A stretch of 31,351 nt of DNA from Acetobacteraceae bacterium (GTDB lineage Bacteria; Pseudomonadota; Alphaproteobacteria; Zavarziniales; Zavarziniaceae): NCBI GenBank assembly GCA_947379865.1, contig CANCOY010000038.1, positions 1 to 31,351 on the forward strand, written 5' to 3'. The notes beneath the pieces are model-generated. The model was not told where the DNA came from. It searched no databases and was given only the letters and a program-made list of their open reading frames with translations. This document shows, piece by piece, positions 16,101 to 24,444 of the stretch. The translations under genes and the position numbers were made by a program. The first letter of the stretch is position 1, and each line of letters opens with the position of its first letter.

Positions 16101-17617
16101 AGCAAGGTGTCCTGAGCGGCACCCGACATGGGAGGCGGCGGGTCCCACCAGCCGCCGCCCAGGGCGACGAACAGTTGTGCCGTGTCGATGTGCCTTTGGC
16201 CCACGGCACGGGCATAGCCCTCTGCCGCCTGCTGGTGGCTGCGTTCCGCGATAAGCAGTTCCACCAGACTGGCCTTGCCCTCGGCATAACTGAAGCGCTT
16301 CAGGTCAGCCGCCTCCCGCGCCGTATCAAGGGCGAGGCGTTCCGCCGCTACCAGTTCGGCGTCGTGGGCAAGGGCGCTCAGCGCATCTGCCGTCTGCCGG
16401 AAGGCATCCATCAGGGTCTGGCGATAGGTCGCAAGGGCGGTGCGCCAGTTGGCAATGGCGGCCTGCCGGTTGGCCTCAAGCGTGCCGCCGTCAAAAATCG
16501 TCTGCGACAGCGAGGCGCCCAGCGACCAGCCAAGGTTTGACGCCTCGAACAGTTTGCCGAGCGTCAGGGCATCATCACTCAACGACGCCGAGAGGGTGAG
16601 CGACGGATAGAGATTGGCCGTGGCAACACCAATGGCCGCACTGGCCGCATGCAGATTGGCCTCTGCCTGAAGCACATCAGGCCGCTGGCGCGCCAGGGTT
16701 GAGGAGACGCTGAGGGGTACTTCAACCGGCAGGCTGATATCCCTGAGGCTTAGGGTGAACGTGGCTGTTGCCTGGGGCCCCTCGCCATAGAGGGCGGCCA
16801 GGGCATGGCGGGCCACCGCCAGTTGTTGCGACAGGGGCGGGATGGCGGTTCTGGCGTTGGCGAGGTCTGTTTTTGCGGTCAGCAGGTCCGCCAGTGCCGC
16901 CTTGCCGGCATCAAGCTGCTGGCCTACCAGATCCACCGTCCGCTGATTGGCCGCGACGATCTCGTGGGCGGCCTCAAGCTGGGCGTTTAGGCTGGCGATG
17001 GTCAGCGCCTGGGTCACCACATTGCCGGTCAGGCTCAGATAGGTGGCGCGGGCCTTGTGCGCGCTTGCCTCGGCTTCGGCCTGGCGCTGCTCAACCGTGC
17101 GCCGTGTCGCGCCGAAAACATCCAGCGCATAGCTGACCCTGGGTCCGATGGAATAGAGGTTGTAGAGGCCAGAGCGTGAACGCGAAGAGGAGGTGCCCGT
17201 CGCTCCCCCCAGGCCGGTGCCGGATCCCGTATCGGTTCGCGTTGCATCAACCGACAGGGCAAGGCCCGGATAAAGGCCGCCTTCAGCCCCTGCGGTGAGG
17301 AAGCGGGCCTGATCAAGGCTGGCCTCTGCGGCGGCGAGATCATGATTGCCGGCCAGTGCCCGGCGGATCGCCTGATCAATGGCGGGGGAACCGAACAGGT
17401 GCCACCACGCGACCGGCAATTCCTCCGTCAGCTTCAGGATCTGCGCGGGCTCTCCAGGCCCGGCCGACAGCGGTTGATCGGGCGGGGGTTGATCGGGCAG
17501 GGGTTGGACCTGTGCCTGATCATCGGTACCGGGACCAGTCCAGTCGGGGCCAAGGGCGCAGCCGGAGAGGAGCAGCACCAGCGCCAGCGGCCCGGCGATC
17601 CGTGGCGTTCTATTCAT
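16091..17617 (-). CDS. Outer-membrane efflux lipoprotein, NodT/OprM (TolC) family
   Basis: A 508-residue outer-membrane channel subunit. The N-terminus ALVLLLSGCALGPDW is a lipoprotein signal with the lipidated cysteine at residue 20, followed by the family-typical GPD. The remainder is the duplicated helical/beta TolC fold: HLFGSPAIDQAIRRALAGNHDLAAAEASLDQAR in the first repeat (partial motif WHLFGSPAIDQAI) and RPDVLQAEANLHAASAAIG in the second. It would form the exit duct for the MacAB pump across the outer membrane. Its start overlaps the end of the macB gene by eight bases (ATGAATAG), which indicates translational coupling. Last gene of the macA-macB-nodT operon. The substrate is unknown. 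Confidence 0.92.
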   Translation of the reverse strand: MNRTPRIAGPLALVLLLSGCALGPDWTGPGTDDQAQVQPLPDQPPPDQPLSAGPGEPAQILKLTEELPVAWWHLFGSPAIDQAIRRALAGNHDLAAAEASLDQARFLTAGAEGGLYPGLALSVDATRTDTGSGTGLGGATGTSSSRSRSGLYNLYSIGPRVSYALDVFGATRRTVEQRQAEAEASAHKARATYLSLTGNVVTQALTIASLNAQLEAAHEIVAANQRTVDLVGQQLDAGKAALADLLTAKTDLANARTAIPPLSQQLAVARHALAALYGEGPQATATFTLSLRDISLPVEVPLSVSSTLARQRPDVLQAEANLHAASAAIGVATANLYPSLTLSASLSDDALTLGKLFEASNLGWSLGASLSQTIFDGGTLEANRQAAIANWRTALATYRQTLMDAFRQTADALSALAHDAELVAAERLALDTAREAADLKRFSYAEGKASLVELLIAERSHQQAAEGYARAVGQRHIDTAQLFVALGGGWWDPPPPMSGAAQDTLLPK

Positions 17618-19685
17618 AACGCAGGGCCTCTATGGGGTTAAGGCTGGCGGCCCGCCGGGCGGGATAGAAACCAAAGAAGACACCAACAGCGGCCGAGAAC
17701 ACGAAACCGCCCACCACGGCGAGCGGCGATATCACCAGCGGCCAGCCCACGAGCTGGGCAATGATCGCCGCCAGCAAAAGCCCGAAGGCAATTCCCGCAA
17801 CGCCACCGGCGATGCTCATCAACACCGCTTCGGTCAGGAACTGAAAGAGCACGTGGGAGCGGCGTGCGCCAATGGCCATGCGAATGCCGATTTCCCGTGT
17901 CCGCTCCGTCACGGACACCAGCAGGATGTTCATGATGCCGATCCCGCCGACCAGAAGAGAGATGGAGGCGACCGCTGACAGAAGCAGGGTAAAGATCTGG
18001 CCCGTACTCTCTGCCGCCTGGGCGAGGTCCCCCATGTTGCGGATGTTGAAATCATCAGGCTGGCCAGGTGCCGGACGATGCCGCTGGTGGAGGACAGCTG
18101 TGGCTTCTTCAATGGCCCGGCCGACAGCCTCCGCCGAGGTTGCCTGCATGTAGAGGCTGTTGGCCAACCCGGTCAGTCGCGGCTGGATGCCAAAGGGGCT
18201 GGGCGGGCCGTTGAAAATCGGATTGGTGTTGGTCTTGGTGGAGCTTGGCGCCGCTGCCCCCAGCACCTTGCGCTCCGCCGTGTTGAAGGGGATCAGGATC
18301 ACGTCGTCCTGGTCGGAGCCAAAGCTCGACTGCCCCTTCGACCCAAGCAGCCCCACCACCTGCATGGGTACATTCTTGATCAGGATGGTGGCGCCGATGG
18401 GGTCCTGGCCTTCGAGAAACAGGTTCTTGCGAAGGGTTTCGCCAAGCAGGGCAACCCGGGCGCCGGATGCATCATCTTCCAAAGTCAGGGCGCGCCCGGC
18501 GACGATGGTCCAGTTGCGGACCGTCACGAAGTTGGGGCTGATGCCCTGGATCACGGTTGTCCAGTTCTGGCCGGCAAACTGCACCTGGGCACTGGCCCGG
18601 TTCATATAGGCGATGTCGGCAACCGACGGCGCCTCGGCGGCAATGGCGCGCGCATCTGCGACCGTCAGGGTAGAGGCACTGCCATAGCCACCCCGTGCCC
18701 CGCCTGATGTGGTGGCGCCCGGCATCACAATGGCGAGGTTGGTGCCAAGGCTGGCAATCTGGGCCGTGACCGAGGCATTGGCGCCCTGGCCCACAGCAAC
18801 CATTGTGATCAGGGCGGCAACGCCAATGAAGATCCCCAGCATGGTGAGGGCCGATCGCATCTTGTTACGCACGATGGCCCGCAGGGAAGCCAGAAGGGCC
18901 ATGCGCACGAATGAGCCTGGCTCCATCCGGCCCAGCCGGGTGATGGGGACTTGGGTGGGCATTCTGGCTGGCTGGTCAGTGGTGGCGTTATCGGGTTGCG
19001 CCTCGTCGGTCAGCACACGGCCATCGCGCATGGTGATGACCCGGCTTGCCCAGGCGGCCATGTCTGGCTCGTGGGTGACGAGGATGATGGTCAGGCCGTG
19101 CTCGCGGTTGAGCCGGCGAAAGGTCTCCATGATCTCTGTCGAGGTTTGGGAATCGAGGTTGCCCGTGGGCTCGTCCGCCAGCAGGATGGCCGGGTCATTG
19201 ATCAGGGCCCGGGCAATGGCCACACGCTGCTGCTGCCCGCCAGACAACTGGCTCGGCTGGTTGCGCTCGCGCTCGGCAAGGCCCATCAGGGCAAGGGCTG
19301 CGCGCGCCCGTGGCGTGGCATCCCGCCCACCCTCGGAATAGAAGAGGGGAAGGGAGACATTCTCCAGCGCACTGGTGCGCGCCAGCAGATTGAAGCTCTG
19401 AAAGACAAAGCCGATGCGGTGGCTGCGGATGGCCGCCAGCTCAGGCTCAGCCAGACCGGCAACATCAACACCCTCAAGCAGATATCGCCCGGCGGTGGGC
19501 CGGTCGAGGCAACCGATCAGGTTCATCAGGGTCGATTTGCCGGATCCCGAAGAGCCCATGATGGCGACGAACTCGCCCCGGCTGATAACCAGATCGACGC
19601 CGTCGAGCGCGCGCACTTCCGTGTCGCCCAGCTGATAATGTCGCTTGAGGCCCTCAACCCTGATGACGGGGGATTGCTCGGTCAT
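17610..19685 (-). CDS. macB: MacB-type ABC transporter, ATPase fused to FtsX-like permease
   Basis: A 691-residue inner-membrane protein. The N-terminal ABC domain (about residues 8-235) has Walker A MGSSGSGKSTL, signature LSGGQQQRVAIARAL and Walker B ILLADEPTGNLDSQ. One transmembrane helix near residue 280 is followed by a large periplasmic domain and three C-terminal helices of the FtsX type (for example ISLLVGGIGIMNILLVSVTE). MacB drives a mechanotransmission pump exporting macrolides, peptides or siderophores with MacA and an outer-membrane channel; both partners are adjacent here. I place the start at 19685 (MTEQSPVIRVEGLKRHYQLG), seven bases after the macA stop and where the family begins; an upstream in-frame start at 19754 would overlap macA by 62 bases. 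Actual substrates cannot be told. Confidence 0.94.
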   Translation of the reverse strand: MTEQSPVIRVEGLKRHYQLGDTEVRALDGVDLVISRGEFVAIMGSSGSGKSTLMNLIGCLDRPTAGRYLLEGVDVAGLAEPELAAIRSHRIGFVFQSFNLLARTSALENVSLPLFYSEGGRDATPRARAALALMGLAERERNQPSQLSGGQQQRVAIARALINDPAILLADEPTGNLDSQTSTEIMETFRRLNREHGLTIILVTHEPDMAAWASRVITMRDGRVLTDEAQPDNATTDQPARMPTQVPITRLGRMEPGSFVRMALLASLRAIVRNKMRSALTMLGIFIGVAALITMVAVGQGANASVTAQIASLGTNLAIVMPGATTSGGARGGYGSASTLTVADARAIAAEAPSVADIAYMNRASAQVQFAGQNWTTVIQGISPNFVTVRNWTIVAGRALTLEDDASGARVALLGETLRKNLFLEGQDPIGATILIKNVPMQVVGLLGSKGQSSFGSDQDDVILIPFNTAERKVLGAAAPSSTKTNTNPIFNGPPSPFGIQPRLTGLANSLYMQATSAEAVGRAIEEATAVLHQRHRPAPGQPDDFNIRNMGDLAQAAESTGQIFTLLLSAVASISLLVGGIGIMNILLVSVTERTREIGIRMAIGARRSHVLFQFLTEAVLMSIAGGVAGIAFGLLLAAIIAQLVGWPLVISPLAVVGGFVFSAAVGVFFGFYPARRAASLNPIEALRYE

Positions 19686-19692
19686 GACGGCC

Positions 19693-20919
19693 TCAGAAGC
19701 GCGACATGGGGGAACGCTGGCCAGAGGGGCCAGCCCGTCCGCCCGCTTTGTCACCCGCCTCGGGGCCTGCCTCCCCGGTGATCACAAGGTCGCCTGATTT
19801 CAGGTCCCCCTCAACGGCGACCTCGGCCGCGTTGCCGACACCGGCCCGGACCTCGACCGCTGCCGGAACATCGCCACGCAGGATCCAGACCCGGCCCGTA
19901 TCCGCCTTGTCCTCGCCCCCCTTTGCCTTTGCTGCCTTTTCGGCCTTTTCGGTGCTGGGCGAAAAGCGCAGGGCGGTGGCAGGCACGACAAGCGCATCCT
20001 GTGCCTCGGCACTGATGATGCGGACATTGGCTGTCAGCCCGGGCAGCAGGGCCCGGTCGGCATTGTCCACGTCGATCACCACATTATAGGTGATGACGTT
20101 CTGGACCGAGATCGGGGCGCGGCGCACCTGCCGGACCTTGCCCTTGAAGGTACGGCCGGGAAACGCCTCAACCGTGAAGGTTGCTGTCTGCCCCTCCCGT
20201 GCCTCACCGATATCGGATTCGCTGACATTGGTGTCGATCTGCATGCGTGTCAGATCGGTGGCGATCAGGAACAGGGTCGGGGTCTGGAAACTGGCTGCAA
20301 CGGTCTGGCCAATCTCGATGTTGCGCGAGATCACGGTGCCATCTACCGGGGCCAGGATGTCCGTGTAGTCAAGATTGACCTGTGCGGCATCAAGCGAGGC
20401 CTTGCGCTGCGCCACATTGGCAAGATCGAGGCTGATCTGGGCCTCTGCCTGATCCAGAACATTGCGCGCGGCATCGACCGAGTCCTTCGAGACGGCGCCC
20501 GATTTCTGCAACCGCTGGGCGCGCGCAAAGTCGACCCGTGCATAGGCAAGGGCTGCCTGGTCCTTGCGGACCTGGGCCTCGGCACTGGCAAGAGCGGCGC
20601 TGTCCTGCTCAAGAATGGTCTGGTAGGGGCGGGGGTCGATCTTGGCGCACTTCTGTCCCTTGGTGACCTGGGCGTTGAAGTCACAACTCCAGGACTGGAT
20701 GACGCCTGAGACATAGCTGCCAACCGTGACCGTGGCGACGGGGTTCACCGTGCCCGTTGTCACGATGGTCCGGATCACCTCGCCGCTGCGCGCCGGCGTC
20801 GTGACATAGGTCACCGCCTTGCCGCTGCCCGGCCCCAGCCAAAAATAAAGACCGAGGCCAATCCCGAGCACAGTCATCAGACCAAGCCCGAGGCGAAGAG
20901 GCTGCTTTGTGAACGTCAT
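19693..20919 (-). CDS. macA: MacA-type periplasmic adaptor (membrane fusion protein)
   Basis: A 408-residue protein with an N-terminal membrane anchor (LGLGLMTVLGIGLGLYFWLG), a lipoyl/barrel-sandwich part (TVGSYVSGVIQSW, YTDILAPVDGTVISRNIEIG), a long alpha-helical hairpin between about residues 100 and 190 rich in Ala, Gln and Asp, and a beta-barrel region with TNVSESDIGEAREGQ. This is the MacA family layout. It bridges MacB in the inner membrane and the NodT channel in the outer membrane. The C-terminal tail is Ala/Lys/Gly-rich, with a low-complexity EKAEKAAKAKGGEDKAD segment. First gene of the operon. The ribosome-binding site is weak (GGATGCC upstream of the ATG). Confidence 0.92.
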   Translation of the reverse strand: MTFTKQPLRLGLGLMTVLGIGLGLYFWLGPGSGKAVTYVTTPARSGEVIRTIVTTGTVNPVATVTVGSYVSGVIQSWSCDFNAQVTKGQKCAKIDPRPYQTILEQDSAALASAEAQVRKDQAALAYARVDFARAQRLQKSGAVSKDSVDAARNVLDQAEAQISLDLANVAQRKASLDAAQVNLDYTDILAPVDGTVISRNIEIGQTVAASFQTPTLFLIATDLTRMQIDTNVSESDIGEAREGQTATFTVEAFPGRTFKGKVRQVRRAPISVQNVITYNVVIDVDNADRALLPGLTANVRIISAEAQDALVVPATALRFSPSTEKAEKAAKAKGGEDKADTGRVWILRGDVPAAVEVRAGVGNAAEVAVEGDLKSGDLVITGEAGPEAGDKAGGRAGPSGQRSPMSRF

Positions 20920-21196
20920 AGAGGCATCCGATCAGGCGCGTGGCCGAGGCAGAGATCGCCTGTCTGGTGTGCCGGCCTGGCTTGCCGGTCTGGTTTACTC
21001 GCGCCTGTCACGACGCCGCAACGCTGAAACATGCGCGTCAAACGCCATAGGCAGGCACGGCGCCGGGATCGTGCGCCTCGCCAGTGGCTGGCTCAAGCCC
21101 CTGTGAGAGACGTTTCCCTTTACCGCAGACGCCGTCATACTTTTGCCAAAGCGTGAGCAAACAGAACGACCGCGCACCCAAGGGAAGGTATCAGCC
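20920..21196. promoter_or_regulatory. Divergent intergenic region between macA and the deacetylase gene
   Basis: This 277 bp region separates the start codons of two divergent units and must hold both promoters. I see no convincing -35/-10 pair and no regulator gene next to it. A short imperfect direct repeat of GCCGGCCTGGCTT/GCCGGTCTGGTTT occurs around 20971-20997. Confidence 0.4.
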
Positions 21197-22306
21197 ATGG
21201 CAACCACAGGGTTTTACACGGACGAGCGCACCTTTTGGCATAGTACGGGTGTTCAGGCACTGTTTCTCCCGGTTGGGGAATGGGTGCAGCCGCCTACCGG
21301 TTCATATGGGGCCGATACGCCCGATTCAAAGCGGCGCTTCTATAATCTTGCGGTGGTCTCCGGTCTGACCGAAAAACTGCACATGCCCCGCAGCCTGCCG
21401 GTGACGCGCGAGGATCTGCTGCGCATTCATCCTGCGTCCTATATCGACCGCTTCAAGGAAGTGAGTGATGCGGGCGGCGGCGATCTGGGAGATCTGGCTC
21501 CTTTCAGCAAGGGTGGCTTTGAGATTGCCCAATTGTCGGCCGGGCTCGCCAACCACGCCATCGACGATGTGCTGACCGGCAAGGTCCAGAATGCCTATGC
21601 CCTGTGCCGACCGGCCGGGCATCACTGCATGCCCGACCGGCCCATGGGCTTTTGTCTGTTGTCGAACATTCCCATCGCCATTGAAGCCAACCGCGCCCGC
21701 CATGGTCTTGGCCGGGTCGCCGTGGTCGACTGGGATGTGCACCATGGCAATGGCACACAGGCCGTCTATTACGAACGTGCCGATACCCTTACCATCTCTG
21801 TGCACCAGGACCGCTGCTTTCCGCCCGGTTACAGCGGGGCAGAGGATCGGGGTGCGGGGGCGGGTGCCGGCTTCAATCTGAACATCCCCCTGCCGGCCGG
21901 CAGTGGGCACGACACCTATCTGCATGCCTTCAACCAGCTTGTCATTCCGGCGCTGGAGCGCTTCAAGCCCGATCTGATCGTTGTGGCCAGCGGCCTTGAT
22001 GCCAATGGCGTTGATCCGCTTGCCCGCATGCTGCTGCACAGCGAGACATTCCGCGAACTCACCCTGCTGATGAAGGCAACCGCTGCGCGCCTGTGTGGCG
22101 GTCGGCTGGTGGCGGTGCACGAAGGCGGCTATGCCGAAGCCTATGTGCCTTTCTGCGGTCAGGCCATTCTCGAGGCCCTGAGCGGCGAGACGACCGCCGT
22201 GGTCGATCCGGCGCTGGAGATGTTTAGCCTCTGGCAGCCCGGCGAACGTGTGCTGGCCTTTCACCGCGAAATCATCGCCGAACAGGCCGCCGCCATCGGC
22301 CTGTAA
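21197..22306 (+). CDS. Class II histone-deacetylase-like hydrolase (acetylpolyamine/deacetylase family)
   Basis: A 369-residue zinc hydrolase of the HDAC superfamily. It has the tandem catalytic histidines in RPAGHHCMPDRPMGFC (H142, H143), zinc ligands in VVDWDVHHGNGTQ (D180, H182) and GLDANGVDPL (D268), and a C-terminal EGGY motif whose tyrosine polarises the acyl group. Bacterial class II members (HDAH type) deacylate acetyl-lysine analogues or acetylpolyamines; natural substrates are mostly unknown. The start at 21197 is chosen over 21143 because GGGAAGG lies just upstream and the family begins with a short FYTDERTFWH segment, which it does here. It stands apart from the efflux operon behind it (divergent) and 80 bp before the small repeat protein gene on the same strand. 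Confidence 0.92.
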   Translation: MATTGFYTDERTFWHSTGVQALFLPVGEWVQPPTGSYGADTPDSKRRFYNLAVVSGLTEKLHMPRSLPVTREDLLRIHPASYIDRFKEVSDAGGGDLGDLAPFSKGGFEIAQLSAGLANHAIDDVLTGKVQNAYALCRPAGHHCMPDRPMGFCLLSNIPIAIEANRARHGLGRVAVVDWDVHHGNGTQAVYYERADTLTISVHQDRCFPPGYSGAEDRGAGAGAGFNLNIPLPAGSGHDTYLHAFNQLVIPALERFKPDLIVVASGLDANGVDPLARMLLHSETFRELTLLMKATAARLCGGRLVAVHEGGYAEAYVPFCGQAILEALSGETTAVVDPALEMFSLWQPGERVLAFHREIIAEQAAAIGL

Positions 22307-22386
22307 GGGGAGGAGGCCCATACCCCAGATGCAGGAAAAGAAGTATGCTGAAGATGAAACACGGTGAACCAAAGGACACCCGACCC

Positions 22387-22734
22387 ATGACCCGCCTGCT
22401 TTGTCGCCTGATGCTTGGCCTGATGATCTGCTTTGGCTCTGCGGCCGCAGCAGAGGCGAGCTGCCGCGTCCCGCAGCCCCCCGCCATGGCCTTCCCGAAC
22501 CAGGGCGGCAGCTGCCCGTCGGGGTACTATTCGTCGGGCAATTCCTGCACGCCGTCGGGCTCGTCGGCGCGCTATGCGTTCTTCAACGGCGATGGCAGTT
22601 GCCCCAGCGGCTATTACAGCTCTGGCAACAGCTGCGTCGCGTCGTCTGACAGCGCCTGCCATGCGTTCTTCAATGGCGGTGGCAGTTGCCCCAGCGGCTA
22701 TTACAAGTCAGGCAACAGCTGCGTCTCCAGCTGA
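22387..22734 (+). CDS. Small secreted protein with three Cys-rich CPSGYY repeats
   Basis: A 115-residue protein not assigned to a family. The signal peptide (LLCRLMLGLMICFGSAAAA) is probably cut before residue 24-26. The mature chain is made of three 29-residue repeats, each with CPSGYY(S/K)SGNSC, the cysteine pairs at 43/54, 72/83 and 101/112, linked by AFFNG(D/G)G stretches. Each pair is 11 residues apart and would suit one disulfide per repeat after export. Two further cysteines (26, 91) could pair with each other. The start at 22387 has AAAGGA ten bases upstream and gives a normal signal peptide; an in-frame ATG at 22345 also has a purine-rich leader and cannot be excluded. Function unknown. 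Confidence 0.75.
   Translation: MTRLLCRLMLGLMICFGSAAAAEASCRVPQPPAMAFPNQGGSCPSGYYSSGNSCTPSGSSARYAFFNGDGSCPSGYYSSGNSCVASSDSACHAFFNGGGSCPSGYYKSGNSCVSS
22513..22731 (+). repeat. In-frame 87 bp tandem coding repeat, 2.5 copies
   Basis: The repeat units begin at 22513, 22600 and 22687, the last truncated by the stop codon. The core encodes CPSGYYxSGNSC in each copy. The DNA between copies 2 and 3 is more alike (GGCAGTTGCCCCAGCGGCTA in both) than copy 1 is to either, suggesting the latest duplication made copies 2 and 3. Confidence 0.85.
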
Positions 22735-22748
22735 GGCGCCGGCCTCAG
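22731..22748. terminator. Hairpin spanning the two convergent stop codons
   Basis: A perfect seven-base stem, CTGAGGC (22731-22737) with GCCTCAG (22742-22748), encloses a GCCG loop. It contains the TGA of the repeat-protein gene on one arm and the TGA of the WYL regulator gene (read on the minus strand) on the other. There is no T-tract. Likely a compact bidirectional transcript end. Confidence 0.5.
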
Positions 22749-23731
22749 GGCGTTGCGGCCCAGCGTTCGGGCAGGCCTGTTCGCAGGGCCGCAAGTTCGG
22801 GGGGAGAAAGCACGTCAACGGCGCTCCCCCAGGTGTTCAGGTGCCAGGCCATCTCCAGCAGGCCGCCGGAGCGGAAGCTGACGCGCAGGCTGCCATCCGC
22901 CTCCAGCTCCTTCACCTCATCTGGGTGAAAGACAAATTCGCTGGCGGCATCCGCCAGATCGCGGGGGAAGCGCCAGACGACATCATAGGCCTCTTCCTGG
23001 AACACTCCGAACGAGGCGCGGGCAAAGGCGCGGATGTCGAATTCCGGGTCGCGCACGAAGCTGGTTTCCTCCAGCCGGGCCTGTTCGATGTTGGCCATGC
23101 TGAACAGGCGAAAGCGGTTGCCCTCGGCCCTGGGGTCATGGGCCACAAGGTAGTGGCGCATGCCAAAAAGAAAGCCATAAGGGTGGATCGTGCGCCCCTT
23201 GCGCCTTTTGGTCTGGCGGTTCCTGTGCACGATATGAACAGGGCAGCAGGCCTTTACCGCCATGCGCAAGGTGCCCAGAACATCGGCTGAGATCACCGGC
23301 TTTGGCCCCGGCCGCGCGGCCAGGCCCTCGGCCTCCATCAGGGCCTCGATATCGGTTTCAATGCGGTGATGGGCCACATCGGGCAGGGTCGCCCGGACCT
23401 TGGCCAGCACACTGCGCAGGTTCTTTGCGTGGCTGCGCATGTTCTCGCGGTCGAGCAGTTTGATTGCGGCTTCCATGTCGGCCAGTTCGTCGGCCGTATA
23501 GGTGGGAAAGATCGTGGCGACGGCCACCGGCAGATGCCAGCGCTTCTTGCGATCGTCACCGACCGTCTCCTGCACCTCGGGAAAGGTGCGCTGGACGAGG
23601 TCGCGTAACCGCTGGGCGGTGCGGTGGCCCACATCGCAATGGGCTTCAATCTCCTCCAGCGTCATGCCATAGCGACGCGCCCGCAACTCGACCATGAGGT
23701 CGAACACCCGATCCATTTTTGCATAGCGCAC
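22745..23731 (-). CDS. WYL-domain transcriptional regulator
   Basis: A 328-residue regulator. An N-terminal winged helix-turn-helix (RVFDLMVELRARRYGMTLEEIEAHCDVGHRTAQRLRD; key part MTLEEIEAHCDVGHRTAQRL) is followed by a linker and a WYL domain with IHPYGFLFGMRHYLVAHDP, in which the W of the W-Y-L signature is replaced by His. A C-terminal WCX-like segment (GLLEMAWHLNTWG) completes the fold. WYL regulators sense nucleic acids or nucleotides and often control defence islands. I choose the GTG at 23731 because family members typically begin (V/M)RYxKxxRL; ATG at 23716 is an alternative. It lies downstream of the jet genes on the same strand and could control them or itself. A 9 bp inverted repeat lies just upstream. 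Confidence 0.85.
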   Translation of the reverse strand: MRYAKMDRVFDLMVELRARRYGMTLEEIEAHCDVGHRTAQRLRDLVQRTFPEVQETVGDDRKKRWHLPVAVATIFPTYTADELADMEAAIKLLDRENMRSHAKNLRSVLAKVRATLPDVAHHRIETDIEALMEAEGLAARPGPKPVISADVLGTLRMAVKACCPVHIVHRNRQTKRRKGRTIHPYGFLFGMRHYLVAHDPRAEGNRFRLFSMANIEQARLEETSFVRDPEFDIRAFARASFGVFQEEAYDVVWRFPRDLADAASEFVFHPDEVKELEADGSLRVSFRSGGLLEMAWHLNTWGSAVDVLSPPELAALRTGLPERWAATP

Positions 23732-23772
23732 GCCTGCACCCCGCCGGCTCGTGATGTCACATGATGACGATT

Positions 23773-23802
23773 CGCCCCGGCTCTCAGGATGAGGCCGGGG
23801 CG
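23773..23802. promoter_or_regulatory. Inverted repeat upstream of the WYL regulator, possible operator or terminator
   Basis: Perfect nine-base arms CGCCCCGGC (23773-23781) and GCCGGGGCG (23794-23802), with a further CTC/GAG pairing inside. It lies 42-71 bases before the GTG start of the WYL gene and 87 bases after the stop of the lipoprotein gene. It may be a dyad operator or a terminator for the upstream transcript; there is no T-tract on the minus strand. Confidence 0.4.
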
Positions 23803-23888
23803 GTCTCGTGTCATGCTCCACGGGAGTATGGGGCGGCTGGGTGTCAGTTTTGGTCACCCTGCGGGTCCCGCTCCTGTTCGGCCGCCAC

Positions 23889-24329
23889 TCAGGGCTGGAC
23901 GCTGCTGGTTTTGGCCGGCGCGGCCGCGCCAGCGGCAAGGGGAACCAGGGTTACCGTCGTGTGTTCGTTGTATTTGTTGTCGGCGCCCGAGGCGGAATCG
24001 ATGGCCCAGCCAATGCCGCCGCCGAGGATGATGTTGCCTGCCGTGGCGCCCGCCACATCAGATTTCAGGAAGGCGGTTGCGTCCTGATAGCCATCCTTGT
24101 GGCAGACCAGATTGATATCGTGCTTGGTCTTCTTGACCGTCAGCCCGCCTGGGGTGCGCACGCTGCCAATCGCCATGCCATTGCGGTTCAGCGTGCATTC
24201 GGCGCCGCTGGGATTTGAATCAAAGGAGAGTGTCTGGCTTGTGCCCTCGATGATTGAGGAGCATCCGGCAGCCATCAGGGCCAGGACGAGCGAGCAGGGG
24301 CCAAGAACCCGGCGAGATACAAACGTCAT
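23889..24329 (-). CDS. Small lipoprotein with PEGA-like fold
   Basis: A 146-residue protein with a lipoprotein signal (LVLALMAAGCSSI, lipidated cysteine at residue 23). The mature domain begins IIEGTSQTLSFDSNPSGAEC, which resembles small PEGA-type beta-sandwich lipoproteins, and has VRTPGGLTVKKTKHDINLVC later on; the two cysteines C45 and C76 may form a disulfide. A Gly-rich hydrophobic stretch (NIILGGGIGWAID) follows, as in related exported lipoproteins. No known function. The start at 24329 is preceded by GGAAGAAAAG, an excellent ribosome-binding site. It is 115 bp downstream of jetC on the same strand, in the place where jetD would be expected, but shows no similarity to JetD and probably has its own promoter. 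Confidence 0.82.
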   Translation of the reverse strand: MTFVSRRVLGPCSLVLALMAAGCSSIIEGTSQTLSFDSNPSGAECTLNRNGMAIGSVRTPGGLTVKKTKHDINLVCHKDGYQDATAFLKSDVAGATAGNIILGGGIGWAIDSASGADNKYNEHTTVTLVPLAAGAAAPAKTSSVQP

Positions 24330-24444
24330 CTTTTCTTCCTTTGCGGCTGGAACGGTCCAGCGACACGCACCCTCTGGCGTGCTCATGCAAAGGTCTAAAC
24401 CAGCAGGGTGACAAAAGCGGTCACTCTGTTTCGGGTTGTGGTGA

